64,000 bases of DNA from CAYTYZ01 sp964442385 (GTDB taxonomy: Bacteria > Patescibacteriota > Microgenomatia > UBA12405): assembly GCA_964442385.1 (NCBI GenBank), contig CAYTYZ010000004.1:11714-75713 (forward strand), in the 5' to 3' direction. The translations under genes were made by a program, and so were the position numbers. Shown piece by piece: positions 20,601-28,289 of this stretch (positions within the stretch are counted from its first letter, which is position 1; the number at the start of each line of letters is the position of its first letter). The notes below the pieces were generated by a model, which had not been told where the DNA came from, did no database searches, and was given only the letters and a program-made list of their open reading frames with translations.

Positions 20601-23600
20601 CTATGGTTCACCAGTGTCGATTTTTAATGCTTTTAGGTTTAATACTGGAGTAGGAGCAACAGCCTCGATAAGACTAAAAGACTATAGCGGACAGATGAAT
20701 ACTGCTGGTGGTTTTAGTGTAATGGCAGCTGGGGCTACAGCTAGCAATACTATGGCTTATTTTGATAATATATCTTTGGGTGGGGTGGCAAATGGCGGTT
20801 GGGCTGGATTTGGTTCAAACCCACATAAATATGTAAACGAGGATACTGGTGAGGCCTGGGTGCAGATGGTAACTACAGCTGATGGTGCTACTGCTAACAA
20901 TGCTATTTATTCTTGGGATTTTGCCTTTTATGCATTTGCCTGGATAGAACCAGCCTACTCGATAATGGGTAATATTTACACAGATGAGGGTGCAACTTTA
21001 TATGGTTGTAATAGTGACAACCTAACTGTTTCTGCAAGACTAAAAGGGTCAAGCTTGTACCAAGGCGTTTGTTTTGCGGCCAATGGGTACTATGCTATCT
21101 CGGATATCGGCAGCACTGACTCCGGTGATATTTTGACAGTGTATTTGGATGGAGAAACTCCTAAAGCAAACGCAGTAACTAGAACCCATGGTCAGGCAAA
21201 AAGTGTTAGAAACTTGGATTTATACCAAAATAGAGTAATCCTACGACATGAAGATAACGGTCCAATTACAAATACTGATATTGCAATCTATGACTCGACT
21301 GGCGATAGTGATGTTAGGTTTAGCGCAAGCGGTAGTGGATATACTGGAGTTGCTGGGTCAAAAATATATCTAGGTGTAGGTGAAAGCTGGGTACCAGGAG
21401 GAAATGTGGAAACTCCAAGCTTTTATAGTAATGGGACTTTTACGCTGGCTGGTAATATATTAACTTTAAGGAGTGGAGGTGGAGGATCTGATTGTAGTGC
21501 TGTAGACGGTACCATGATGCCACTGTGTGTGGGTAATAGTGCAACGGCAACTTTTAACGCAGGTAGTGTAAATTACGAAGGACAAGTGGGAACAACTATT
21601 TATAACTATAACTATAAAAACTTGGGAGTTGGAACAAGTAGCGAAGCTGGGATAGGCACAACTTTTACTATCACTGGGAATATGGACATAGCTGGGACGC
21701 TAACTATTGGTGGACCCAGTTCGACAAACAATGATATTTTGGCAATTGGGTCAAATACGGTTAATTTATTACAAAATATAGTGGCCATGGCAAGAAATGT
21801 GGGAAACCTGGCAGGAAGTGGAACAGTAAACTATCTGGGCACAAGCGCAACAACAATGGCTGGAGCTAACTATTATAATTTGGGCGTGGGTACAAGTAGC
21901 GAAGCTGGGGTAGGGGTAACCTATACATTGGGAGCTGGAACAACTGTTAATAACGTACTAACTATTGGAAATGCCTCGTCCACAAACACAGATGTACTTT
22001 CTGGTGGTAATCAAACAATTGTACTCATGCTTTCGGGTGATCCTTGGAATATCACAACCAAAGGAAGCTTTACACCTGGCAACGGAACAGTTTCCTATCA
22101 GGGTACCAGTAATACCACCGTAGAGCGAATGACCTACTACAATTTATATGTTGCCCCGGCTTCTGGTACTCCAAGCTATACTTTTACTGGTAGTGGAAAC
22201 ATAGTTACGGCAAACGATTTGAACATTGGAGGTGGTGGGAAAGTCAACTTTGACGTGGAAACTCAGGACGTAAACATTGGAGTGTCTAACAATTTTATAA
22301 TTGGAGTTGGAAATACATATAATGCCAGTTCTAGCGCTAGCCTAAATATTGGTGGCAGTATAGCCATAACTGGTTATTTTGCCAAGAACACTTCAACAGT
22401 AACCTTGGACACCCCGAGTAAAGTGTCGGTACTAAGCTATGGGGTTGGGCAAACATTTTACAATTTGACCATAGGGGTGACTGGAAAAACTATTAGATTT
22501 GACAATATAAACCGGACTGTGGTGGCCAATAATTTTAGCGTAAATGCCGGAAGCTCGTGTACAAACCCCGTCTTGCTATATTCAGATAGCGATGGTAATC
22601 AATGGGACTTGCAAGTACTGGGTGCTGCCACTGTAAACTATGCCCAGATAAAAGATAGTAATGCTATAAATGCCCTTACGGCCAACCAGACGGTAAATGC
22701 TACAAATAATACTAATTGGACGATCAATAGTGGATCTTGTAATGCTGCTCCAAGCCTGCCGACTAGCCTAGCCCAGAAAAAAACAGATGACACCAATCTG
22801 GTGGTGGGAACCTGGGTAAACCAAGATACTATAAAGTTTAGTGCTAACGCTACTGATCCAAACGTAGCCGATACACTACAGCTTTGTGTTGAGAAAAAAA
22901 ATATAGCCACTGGTTTTACTAATAGTGAAGATTTTTGTGGTCCAGGAGTGGCCTATTCTGGAGTGGCTGTTGGGGTGGCCGTGACAGTGCCTGGAATTTC
23001 GGAAAATGAATATCATTGGCAAGTTAGGGTAAAAGATGCTGGTGGATTGTACTCATCTTGGTTAAGTTTTGGTGGCAATGGGGAAGCTAGCAGGGACTTT
23101 GGAATAGATACAAGTCCACCTACAGGAGGAACTATTTATGATGGAGACCAGGCTGGAATTGATTTAAACTATAATTCTGGTGGCCTAGATACTCTATATG
23201 CTAACTGGAGCGGAATTAATGCCAATATTTCAGGACTAACTAAAGTGGAATACGCTGTGGGAACGGCCGTGGGTAGTAGCGATGTGGTTAATTGGACTAG
23301 CGTAGGAACTGGAAGCACAGCTTGGGCAAGTGGATTGTCTCTAAACACCTCAAGCAAGTACTACTTTGCAATTAAGGCAACTGACGCGGCTGGTAATATT
23401 GGGGATACGGCCATATCAAATGGATTACAGGTGTCTCCTACTTTAATTTTTAGTGCTAGTCCATCAACGATTACTTTTTCAAATTTAAACTCGGGAAACA
23501 ATTATACAAGCAGCGCCGGTACGACACTTACTATTTCAACTAATGCTTATAGCGGATATGTAATTCGGGCCGCTACTAATGGTCTTCTGCAGGCTGGAAG

Positions 23601-23937
23601 TTATACGATTGGAAACTTTAACGGTGGAAGTTACGCGAGTCCAGATGGCTGGCAATCCGGAGACCGGGGTTTTGGATATACTTCCAGCGATAGCGATATT
23701 CAGGGTATAAATAAATTTAGTCCAGCAAGTTGTGCAGGGGGAAATGCGCCACCATGTTATGCTCCGTTTAGTCAAACTACTCCGGGTGATATTGTGGCGG
23801 ACCATACCGCAAATATTTCCGGATCTCCAGTATCGAATGAAACTTTTACAATTGAATATAAGGTACAGACAGAAAACACCCAAGCTGCTGCTAGTTATAG
23901 TACTACAGTTATTTATACGATAATTCCAGATTATTAA
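17647..23937 (+). CDS. Giant repetitive surface protein (2096 residues)
   Basis: A signal peptide (WLLVVSLLLLVVSL to VLA) is followed by two tandem homologous blocks at about residues 31-568 and 569-1106; both contain ADDNFHW, VQSEFD, VQICDW, CTGGGWRTLN and MNTILVRAEY. A Gly/Asn/Thr-rich region (about 1190-1680) has short repeats such as LGVGTSSEAG and looks like a beta-solenoid. Next come two Ig/fibronectin-like segments (about 1700-1930; HWQVRVKDAGG, YYFAIKATDAAGN). The final domain of about 165 residues ends YSTTVIYTIIPDY and resembles the C-terminus of the next gene. Cysteines recur at matching places in both blocks. It is probably a main surface fibre or adhesin; the ligand is unknown. 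Confidence 0.82.
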   Translation: MKTVISRWLLVVSLLLLVVSLAIPKSVLANYAFSPTGGGVILGTQVSGATSTIAAAEGTSIGGWRGAIADDNFHWAITSTVTGYNAYLDLDNVQENGANSIIVQSEFDFDATIPQSVVQICDWSTATGVDNVADAQCTGGGWRTLNNRNVVINTATATAYQWQIYNGYWTTATPLANFINSSSNNKVRIRYFSSTNTTSVVNIDYLRIQVVINPVYEASSFVNLGTGVTTGDYRNTNAIYQGASDNAYSGAAGTAGSVANFYYAFNNIKTYFGMNTILVRAEYGCDAIDAAATYRPKIYNFSTASWEDLTTASITCTTTDATNAWAKNNVNIGDYISNGQIRVGFRSLVNTTRTVRTDLIYIMLGTTNTDVSTCEISIGSTGSSSTSCSSTRNLDMTGVGDTWIIATENESTTMADDYYPFDTDADAIATEEAMAGHVKLKMGRPTDGMITGTFFAGRFAAGAAGTVQLGMRDYSGSNTVTGGFTAYGASATTTLVYTDNITVATVTNGGMAGYWDNPEDYIHSLKQEAWIRLRTTTDGGAASNSIASWDFAMLSLQWTEDPTHVAKTYQFAPTGNGLVVGSTLAITAQTGAATEGVNTGSWKGTLADDNFHWGTASTTSGINVYLDTDYVQLNGANTIIVQSEFDLDATVPNIAVQICDWTTASGVDNAADGQCTGGGWRTLNTRNVAITTVTPTAYHWQLYNGYWTTATPLSNFINTATGPNRVRIRYYSTTNTTSQLNIDYLRLQVVISPVYQAGSFVNLGTGVTANTYKFTTNFGQAGSDNQYATAAGTAGSVADFYFGFNNIKTYTGMNTILVRAEYSCSAINAAQAYRPKIYNFNSSSWEDLTTTNITCTTTDATNAWALNNVTIGNYISGGQVRVGFRGTTNYVTAIRVDLIYIILGTTNADTANCEISYGSGTATNCDATRNLDMTSTLGAGSTWPITTRDESTTDSATPYASDWDGDAAVEEAAAGNVRVGLTVPNYGSPVSIFNAFRFNTGVGATASIRLKDYSGQMNTAGGFSVMAAGATASNTMAYFDNISLGGVANGGWAGFGSNPHKYVNEDTGEAWVQMVTTADGATANNAIYSWDFAFYAFAWIEPAYSIMGNIYTDEGATLYGCNSDNLTVSARLKGSSLYQGVCFAANGYYAISDIGSTDSGDILTVYLDGETPKANAVTRTHGQAKSVRNLDLYQNRVILRHEDNGPITNTDIAIYDSTGDSDVRFSASGSGYTGVAGSKIYLGVGESWVPGGNVETPSFYSNGTFTLAGNILTLRSGGGGSDCSAVDGTMMPLCVGNSATATFNAGSVNYEGQVGTTIYNYNYKNLGVGTSSEAGIGTTFTITGNMDIAGTLTIGGPSSTNNDILAIGSNTVNLLQNIVAMARNVGNLAGSGTVNYLGTSATTMAGANYYNLGVGTSSEAGVGVTYTLGAGTTVNNVLTIGNASSTNTDVLSGGNQTIVLMLSGDPWNITTKGSFTPGNGTVSYQGTSNTTVERMTYYNLYVAPASGTPSYTFTGSGNIVTANDLNIGGGGKVNFDVETQDVNIGVSNNFIIGVGNTYNASSSASLNIGGSIAITGYFAKNTSTVTLDTPSKVSVLSYGVGQTFYNLTIGVTGKTIRFDNINRTVVANNFSVNAGSSCTNPVLLYSDSDGNQWDLQVLGAATVNYAQIKDSNAINALTANQTVNATNNTNWTINSGSCNAAPSLPTSLAQKKTDDTNLVVGTWVNQDTIKFSANATDPNVADTLQLCVEKKNIATGFTNSEDFCGPGVAYSGVAVGVAVTVPGISENEYHWQVRVKDAGGLYSSWLSFGGNGEASRDFGIDTSPPTGGTIYDGDQAGIDLNYNSGGLDTLYANWSGINANISGLTKVEYAVGTAVGSSDVVNWTSVGTGSTAWASGLSLNTSSKYYFAIKATDAAGNIGDTAISNGLQVSPTLIFSASPSTITFSNLNSGNNYTSSAGTTLTISTNAYSGYVIRAATNGLLQAGSYTIGNFNGGSYASPDGWQSGDRGFGYTSSDSDIQGINKFSPASCAGGNAPPCYAPFSQTTPGDIVADHTANISGSPVSNETFTIEYKVQTENTQAAASYSTTVIYTIIPDY

Positions 23938-25865
23938 TGAAAAAGGTATTAATAATTGGGTTGGTTGGTATAATTATGAGCTTGGTATTTCTGTTTGCTG
24001 GAAAATATATATTGGCAGAAAATGGGGTGACAGATGAAATAGTATTAGGGGTCAGCCCAACAATTATTGAGCAAGTGTTAACCCCCGGAGAAACACAAAA
24101 CCGAAAAATCAGACTATTTAACTTAGGTAACAGACCTTTGTCAATAAAGGTCCAGATAAGGGACTTTGTGGGAAGTATTGATAGCGAAATTGAGGTTAGC
24201 CAAGCGGTATCTGCCAAAAAGTGGATAAGTGTGGATCCGTCCGATTTTATTATTGATCCACAACAATCGAAAGAAATTAGTATAAGTGTTAGTCCGCCGA
24301 TTAATGCAACACCCGGTGGACACTATGCCTCAATAATATTTAATCCGGTGGTACCAGTAGATCTCGCAACAAGTAGTCAACCCAAGGTCTTGACCAGGGT
24401 TAGTGTGCAAGCTTTGTACTTAGTTAAAGGAGAAATACTAGAGAGTTTAAAGATTGCTGAGTTTAAAGCAAAAAAATATTTTTTTTGGGATAAAAACCAC
24501 AGCTTTTGGATTAGTTTAAAAAATGAAGGGAATGTGCATCTTGTGCCCAAAGGATATATCAAAGTTGAACCCATTTGGTTTGGCGAAAAACGGGAAGAAA
24601 TATTTGAAAAAAAAGTATTTTTACCCAAAGACACCAGGAGATTTAGCCTTGAAATGGCCAAATCACTGCCTTTTGGGAATTATAAAGCTGAGCTAAGTAT
24701 TGTCTGGGGATCTGAAAATAAAACGACAGTACTTGAGTCAGCAGATTTTTGGGTCATACCCTGGGAAATTGCTTTAATATGCTTATTGACACCCTTGGTT
24801 TTAATATTTATGATGAAGTATATGAAGCGAATAAAACTCCTTGCCTTGGGAGTTTTGGCTACTGGGTTATTGTTTCCAAAAAGTGCACATGCTGCAACCC
24901 TGACGGGAAGTGACGTAACCTTGTCTGACCCGAGACCATCTCAAGTTGGCGTTACTTACACAATGGACTGGGATAATGTAACTACTTCGACCATAAAATG
25001 TATGAAGGTGTCTTTTTCTACAGTAGCTACCGGTATTACTGTACCTACTGGTATGACAACAACAGGTGCAAGCTATGATGTGGCTGCCTCTGATTATGTG
25101 CCTGATGCCCAGACCTGGTCAACAAATGCTACTGTAAACGGTACTGTTGGGGTCACTAGTGTCACAGGAGAAATACCTGCGAGTGCTTCTGGAAGAACTT
25201 TGGTGTTGAATGGTATTACCAATGGATCTGTCGTTGATACAAGATACTTTGTGCTGTTTAACACATATAACAACACAGACTGTGCCACCTCTCCTGTGGA
25301 TTCAGGTGTAGGTGTAATTATCTTTACCAATGGACAAGTGGTATCACTTACTATTGACCCAACTATTTCTTTTACAGTTAACGCCGTCTCCTCTGGAACT
25401 GTAAATTCAACAGCTATTGGAGTGACTACAACTTCGACTACAATTCCGTTTGGTACTGTTGGTGTTGCTACAAATGGTGTGGCTGCTCATGATCTTACTG
25501 TGGGTACTAACGCAGGAAGTGGTTATACTGTTTACACAAGATATACTGGAACACTGACTAATCTTGCTGGAGCGACAATTCCTGATCATACAGGAACAAA
25601 CGCTGTGCCAACTTCATTTAGTGCACCCGGTACTGCCGCCTTTGGATATACAAGCGAGGACTTTACATTGGGAACTGGAACCGCTGGAAGATTTAATTCG
25701 AATAACTGGGCTAAATTTACTACTGCGAACCTCGAAGTCGCCTATAGTCCAAATTCAGTTAATAATGAAACAACAAGAGTAGGTTATCAAGTTGGAGTTT
25801 CAAACCTCACTGCTGCCGGTAATTATACAACTACAGTGATTATGACAGTTGTGCCATCTTTTTAA
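23937..25865 (+). CDS. DUF916-like anchor fused in frame to a second signal peptide and secreted domain
   Basis: This 642-residue frame has two halves. Residues 1-294 hold a signal peptide, a DUF916/WxL-interacting-protein-like ectodomain (VSPTIIEQVLTPGETQ, KWISVDPSDF, TPGGHYASIIFNP, LKNEGNVHLVPKG), and a transmembrane helix after FWVIPWEIA. Residues 296-318 (MKRIKLLALGVLATGLLFPKSAHAA) look exactly like a second, cleavable signal peptide. The rest is a Thr/Gly-rich beta domain ending YTTTVIMTVVPSF, like the end of the giant protein. It is either one polyprotein cut at AHA-A, or two products with a second start at 24822. The stop of the giant gene overlaps its start. Confidence 0.75.
   Translation: MKKVLIIGLVGIIMSLVFLFAGKYILAENGVTDEIVLGVSPTIIEQVLTPGETQNRKIRLFNLGNRPLSIKVQIRDFVGSIDSEIEVSQAVSAKKWISVDPSDFIIDPQQSKEISISVSPPINATPGGHYASIIFNPVVPVDLATSSQPKVLTRVSVQALYLVKGEILESLKIAEFKAKKYFFWDKNHSFWISLKNEGNVHLVPKGYIKVEPIWFGEKREEIFEKKVFLPKDTRRFSLEMAKSLPFGNYKAELSIVWGSENKTTVLESADFWVIPWEIALICLLTPLVLIFMMKYMKRIKLLALGVLATGLLFPKSAHAATLTGSDVTLSDPRPSQVGVTYTMDWDNVTTSTIKCMKVSFSTVATGITVPTGMTTTGASYDVAASDYVPDAQTWSTNATVNGTVGVTSVTGEIPASASGRTLVLNGITNGSVVDTRYFVLFNTYNNTDCATSPVDSGVGVIIFTNGQVVSLTIDPTISFTVNAVSSGTVNSTAIGVTTTSTTIPFGTVGVATNGVAAHDLTVGTNAGSGYTVYTRYTGTLTNLAGATIPDHTGTNAVPTSFSAPGTAAFGYTSEDFTLGTGTAGRFNSNNWAKFTTANLEVAYSPNSVNNETTRVGYQVGVSNLTAAGNYTTTVIMTVVPSF
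24785..24814 (+). promoter_or_regulatory. Candidate internal promoter inside the fused anchor gene
   Basis: A perfect TTGACA at 24785-24790 is followed after 18 nt by TATGAT at 24809-24814. The predicted transcription start falls at about 24821, next to the in-frame ATG at 24822 that begins the internal signal peptide. The spacing of 7 nt between -10 and ATG is close to the 5-6 nt seen at leaderless genes in this window. Confidence 0.45.
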
Positions 25866-25866
25866 A

Positions 25867-26802
25867 ATGCAAAAAATAGACTGGAAAATCAAAGCAGGCA
25901 TACCTTTAGCATTTATGGGGTTAGTTGGTGGAGTGGTGTTTGCCCAGAATCGCCCAGATAGTACCACTCTAGTGGTTAGCCCACCTTCCTTTGAACTTAC
26001 TGCTGCCCCAGGTAAAATGCTGACTAATGTCATAAAAGTGACCAATCCTACTGATAAAACCATTGAGGTGTCAACTTCTGCTAAAGATTTTGTAGCTAGT
26101 GGTGAAGAAGGTAGTGCCGCTATTTCTGATGAAGATAGCTCTTTTTCCTTAGCAAAATGGATTTCTGTTGAGCCAACTAGCGCTACAATATTACCTAAGG
26201 CTACAGCTAATTTTACTTATACTATTTCTGTTCCAAAGGAAGCCGAACCAGGTGGACATTTTGGAACAGTGTTGTTTAAAATGGGAGGCAGTGACAAGGT
26301 TAACGGATCCGGTGCTGCCTTGGTTTCTGAAATTGGCAGTATAATTCTTTTGAACCTTTCAGGTAAGGCTAAAGAAGAAGCTAGCATGATTTCATTTGAA
26401 CCACTGTCTAAAATTACTGAATATGGTCCCGTTAGTTTAGAGTATAGAATTCAAAATAAGGGTAATGTACACTTGAAACCAGTAGGTAGTGTGATTATTA
26501 AAGATATGTTTGGAAGACAAGTTTACGAAGAAAATGTTGAACCAAAAAATGTACTCCCAGCTTCAATTCGTAAAAGTGATTTTGTTTGGGGTAAAAAGTG
26601 GCTACTTGGTAAATTTAGAGCAAAAATAAATTTATCCTATGGTACAGATAAAAAAGTGTTAGTCTCTGAGACACAGTTTTGGGTAATTCCATATAAAGTA
26701 ATAATTGCTGGATTGGTTGGACTAATCCTTGTACTTACTTATCTGACCAAGAATGGTAAAAGAATCAGAAAAGCTCTTAGGCTAATAGTCGGTAAAGACT
26801 AG
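25867..26802 (+). CDS. DUF916-like (WxL-interacting-protein-like) membrane-anchored protein
   Basis: A 311-residue paralogue of the first half of the preceding gene: signal peptide, ectodomain with VSPPSFELTAAPGK, KWISVEPTSATI, EPGGHFGTVLFK and NKGNVHLKPVG, then FWVIPYKVIIAGLVGLILVLTYL as C-terminal transmembrane helix and a basic tail. In Firmicutes, DUF916 proteins bind peptidoglycan and hold WxL-domain surface proteins; the same role is inferred here. The ATG at 25867, 1 nt after the previous stop, is preferred to an upstream GTG at 25849 that overlaps the previous gene. Confidence 0.75.
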   Translation: MQKIDWKIKAGIPLAFMGLVGGVVFAQNRPDSTTLVVSPPSFELTAAPGKMLTNVIKVTNPTDKTIEVSTSAKDFVASGEEGSAAISDEDSSFSLAKWISVEPTSATILPKATANFTYTISVPKEAEPGGHFGTVLFKMGGSDKVNGSGAALVSEIGSIILLNLSGKAKEEASMISFEPLSKITEYGPVSLEYRIQNKGNVHLKPVGSVIIKDMFGRQVYEENVEPKNVLPASIRKSDFVWGKKWLLGKFRAKINLSYGTDKKVLVSETQFWVIPYKVIIAGLVGLILVLTYLTKNGKRIRKALRLIVGKD

Positions 26803-26804
26803 CT

Positions 26805-27740
26805 ATGTGGTGGCTAGTATGGGTACTGCTCCTTGGTATGGTTGGAGCTGAGCAGTCTGTTGTTTCCTTAAGAGTTGGGTATAATGTAACTAATTTTTCT
26901 GGAAAAACCTGTCCGAATTGTTTGGTATATTTTATCGAAAATGGAACGACATATGCTACTTCGCTCAGTGATAGCGAGGGTAACTTTTTAAAGACTATTG
27001 AGTTTTTACCCAATGGTAGTAGAAATATAAGTGTATTTTCAGTGGACTCTTCATCGCGAAGAGGTGCCGCCCTTGGAGTGGTTTTTAGTATGGCTGATGA
27101 TAATGAGGTTAGTATAAGTAACTTGTATCTACCGCCTACAGTGACCTATCCTGCCGAGGCTAGGAGTGGTAGGCCGTATCATATTGATGGGAGTGCCATT
27201 CCTAGTAGCTGGGTGGTTATTGATTATATAGGGACCAATAAAACTATAAGGAGCTTGGCAGGAAGTGACGGAACTTGGACGTCCGATATTGACACCGGTG
27301 GTATGGAGCTTGGTGATTATAGTTTTAGACTGAGACTTGAGTCTGAAACAATCTCGACAAGTTGGGGACCAAGATACGATTTTAAAGTAGTAGTGGACCC
27401 GTTTCCACCAACACCAACCCCAACACTAACACCAACACCAACACCTACTCCACTGCCAACTCCTATACCATCCCCTACTTTGGCACCGGAATATATAGAG
27501 ATATTTCGGAACCTAGACAGGGTCCCTGAATTACTTAGATATGTAAACAAAGATGGTCTGTTGTCAGCAACTAATACCAGTGAAGTTGTTAAAACATGGT
27601 ATTTGGCTTGGAATCTGGTTCAGGCAACTTCTACCCAGGGACAAGTACCTAGTGTACGTAATCTAGAGATATGCGATCTAAACTTTGATCAGAAATGTGA
27701 TATTAAAGATTTTTCAATTTTAATGTATTACTCTAGATGA
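26805..27740 (+). CDS. Exported protein with Pro-Thr linker and dockerin-like C-terminus
   Basis: A 311-residue protein. A signal sequence (WWLVWVLLLGMVGA) leads into two beta-rich domains (about residues 20-105 and 106-200), a Pro-Thr linker of about 30 residues near 205-235, and a C-terminal module of about 75 residues. The last 20 residues include DLNFDQKCDIKDF, whose D-x-N-x-D-x-x-x-D-x-x-D spacing is that of the calcium loop in dockerins. Only one clear loop is seen, whereas classic dockerins have two; the earlier YVNKDGLLSATNTSEV may be a degenerate first one. The next gene encodes a cohesin-like protein, which supports the reading. Confidence 0.65.
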   Translation: MWWLVWVLLLGMVGAEQSVVSLRVGYNVTNFSGKTCPNCLVYFIENGTTYATSLSDSEGNFLKTIEFLPNGSRNISVFSVDSSSRRGAALGVVFSMADDNEVSISNLYLPPTVTYPAEARSGRPYHIDGSAIPSSWVVIDYIGTNKTIRSLAGSDGTWTSDIDTGGMELGDYSFRLRLESETISTSWGPRYDFKVVVDPFPPTPTPTLTPTPTPTPLPTPIPSPTLAPEYIEIFRNLDRVPELLRYVNKDGLLSATNTSEVVKTWYLAWNLVQATSTQGQVPSVRNLEICDLNFDQKCDIKDFSILMYYSR

Positions 27741-28213
27741 AAATAGGAATAAAATTTTTTCTGGGCCTACTAGCTGTGTTGTTTTTGCTAAAATCATGTA
27801 ATCCGAAGGAGATTGAAAATGACCAAGAAATACCAGTAGGCCAAGAGATAATCTTTGAGATAATGGTCCCAAAAATAGCCAGGGATATAAATGCGGCGCA
27901 AATAGATTTGCGCTATGACGAAAAGAGGCTTTTACTAACCAAGGTTGAAGAAAATAGAAACTTTTTTGTTTACGAAGTTGAGAAAGAATACGATAATAAG
28001 TTTGGTTGGTCGAGAATATCCGGAGGTTTGCCCCATCCAGGCATAAGGGGTCCAAACCTGGTTTTGGCTAAGTTTTATTTTCAAGCCAAAGCAAGTGGTA
28101 ACGCCTATATAGATTATTCCCCTACCAGTTTGGTTCTGGCTGACGATGGCAAGGCTGGAGAAATATATAAACTGGCAGGAAAGAAGTGGTACAAGATTAT
28201 AAAGTCACGATAA
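27737..28213 (+). CDS. Cohesin-like lipoprotein
   Basis: A 158-residue protein. The N-terminus has a hydrophobic signal ending LLKSC, a probable lipobox with Cys21. The mature part matches the cohesin fold pattern: a VGQEIIFEIMVP strand, INAAQIDLRYDEKRLLLTKVEE (cohesins carry a YDP-x-x-L strand here), then GWSRISGGL, LVLAKFYFQAKASG, and the final IDYSPTSLVLADDG strand. Cohesins bind dockerins through calcium-dependent interfaces. The start overlaps the stop of the dockerin-like gene, so the two are coupled. The assignment rests on motif pattern only. Confidence 0.6.
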   Translation: MKIGIKFFLGLLAVLFLLKSCNPKEIENDQEIPVGQEIIFEIMVPKIARDINAAQIDLRYDEKRLLLTKVEENRNFFVYEVEKEYDNKFGWSRISGGLPHPGIRGPNLVLAKFYFQAKASGNAYIDYSPTSLVLADDGKAGEIYKLAGKKWYKIIKSR

Positions 28214-28230
28214 AAACCTCACCCCCCAAT

Positions 28231-28261
28231 ATGAATAATGAGAATAAGTCTCATTATTCAT
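28231..28261. terminator. Perfect 13-bp inverted repeat between convergent operons
   Basis: The arm ATGAATAATGAGA is followed by a 5-nt loop and its exact complement. It lies between the cohesin-like gene (+) and groEL (-). There is no long T-tract, but position and symmetry suit a bidirectional transcription end or an RNA-stabilising hairpin. Confidence 0.6.
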
Positions 28262-28272
28262 AAGGCGGGTAC

Positions 28273-28289
28273 GTCCGCCGTAGGCGGAC
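28273..28289. repeat. GTCCGCC/GGCGGAC hairpin at the groEL 3' end
   Basis: A perfect 7-bp stem with a 3-nt loop GTA reaches the last base of the groEL stop codon. Similar CCGCC-loop-GGCGG hairpins occur at 46653-46667, and a related stem at 54095-54128, so this may be a dispersed small repeat. Confidence 0.5.
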
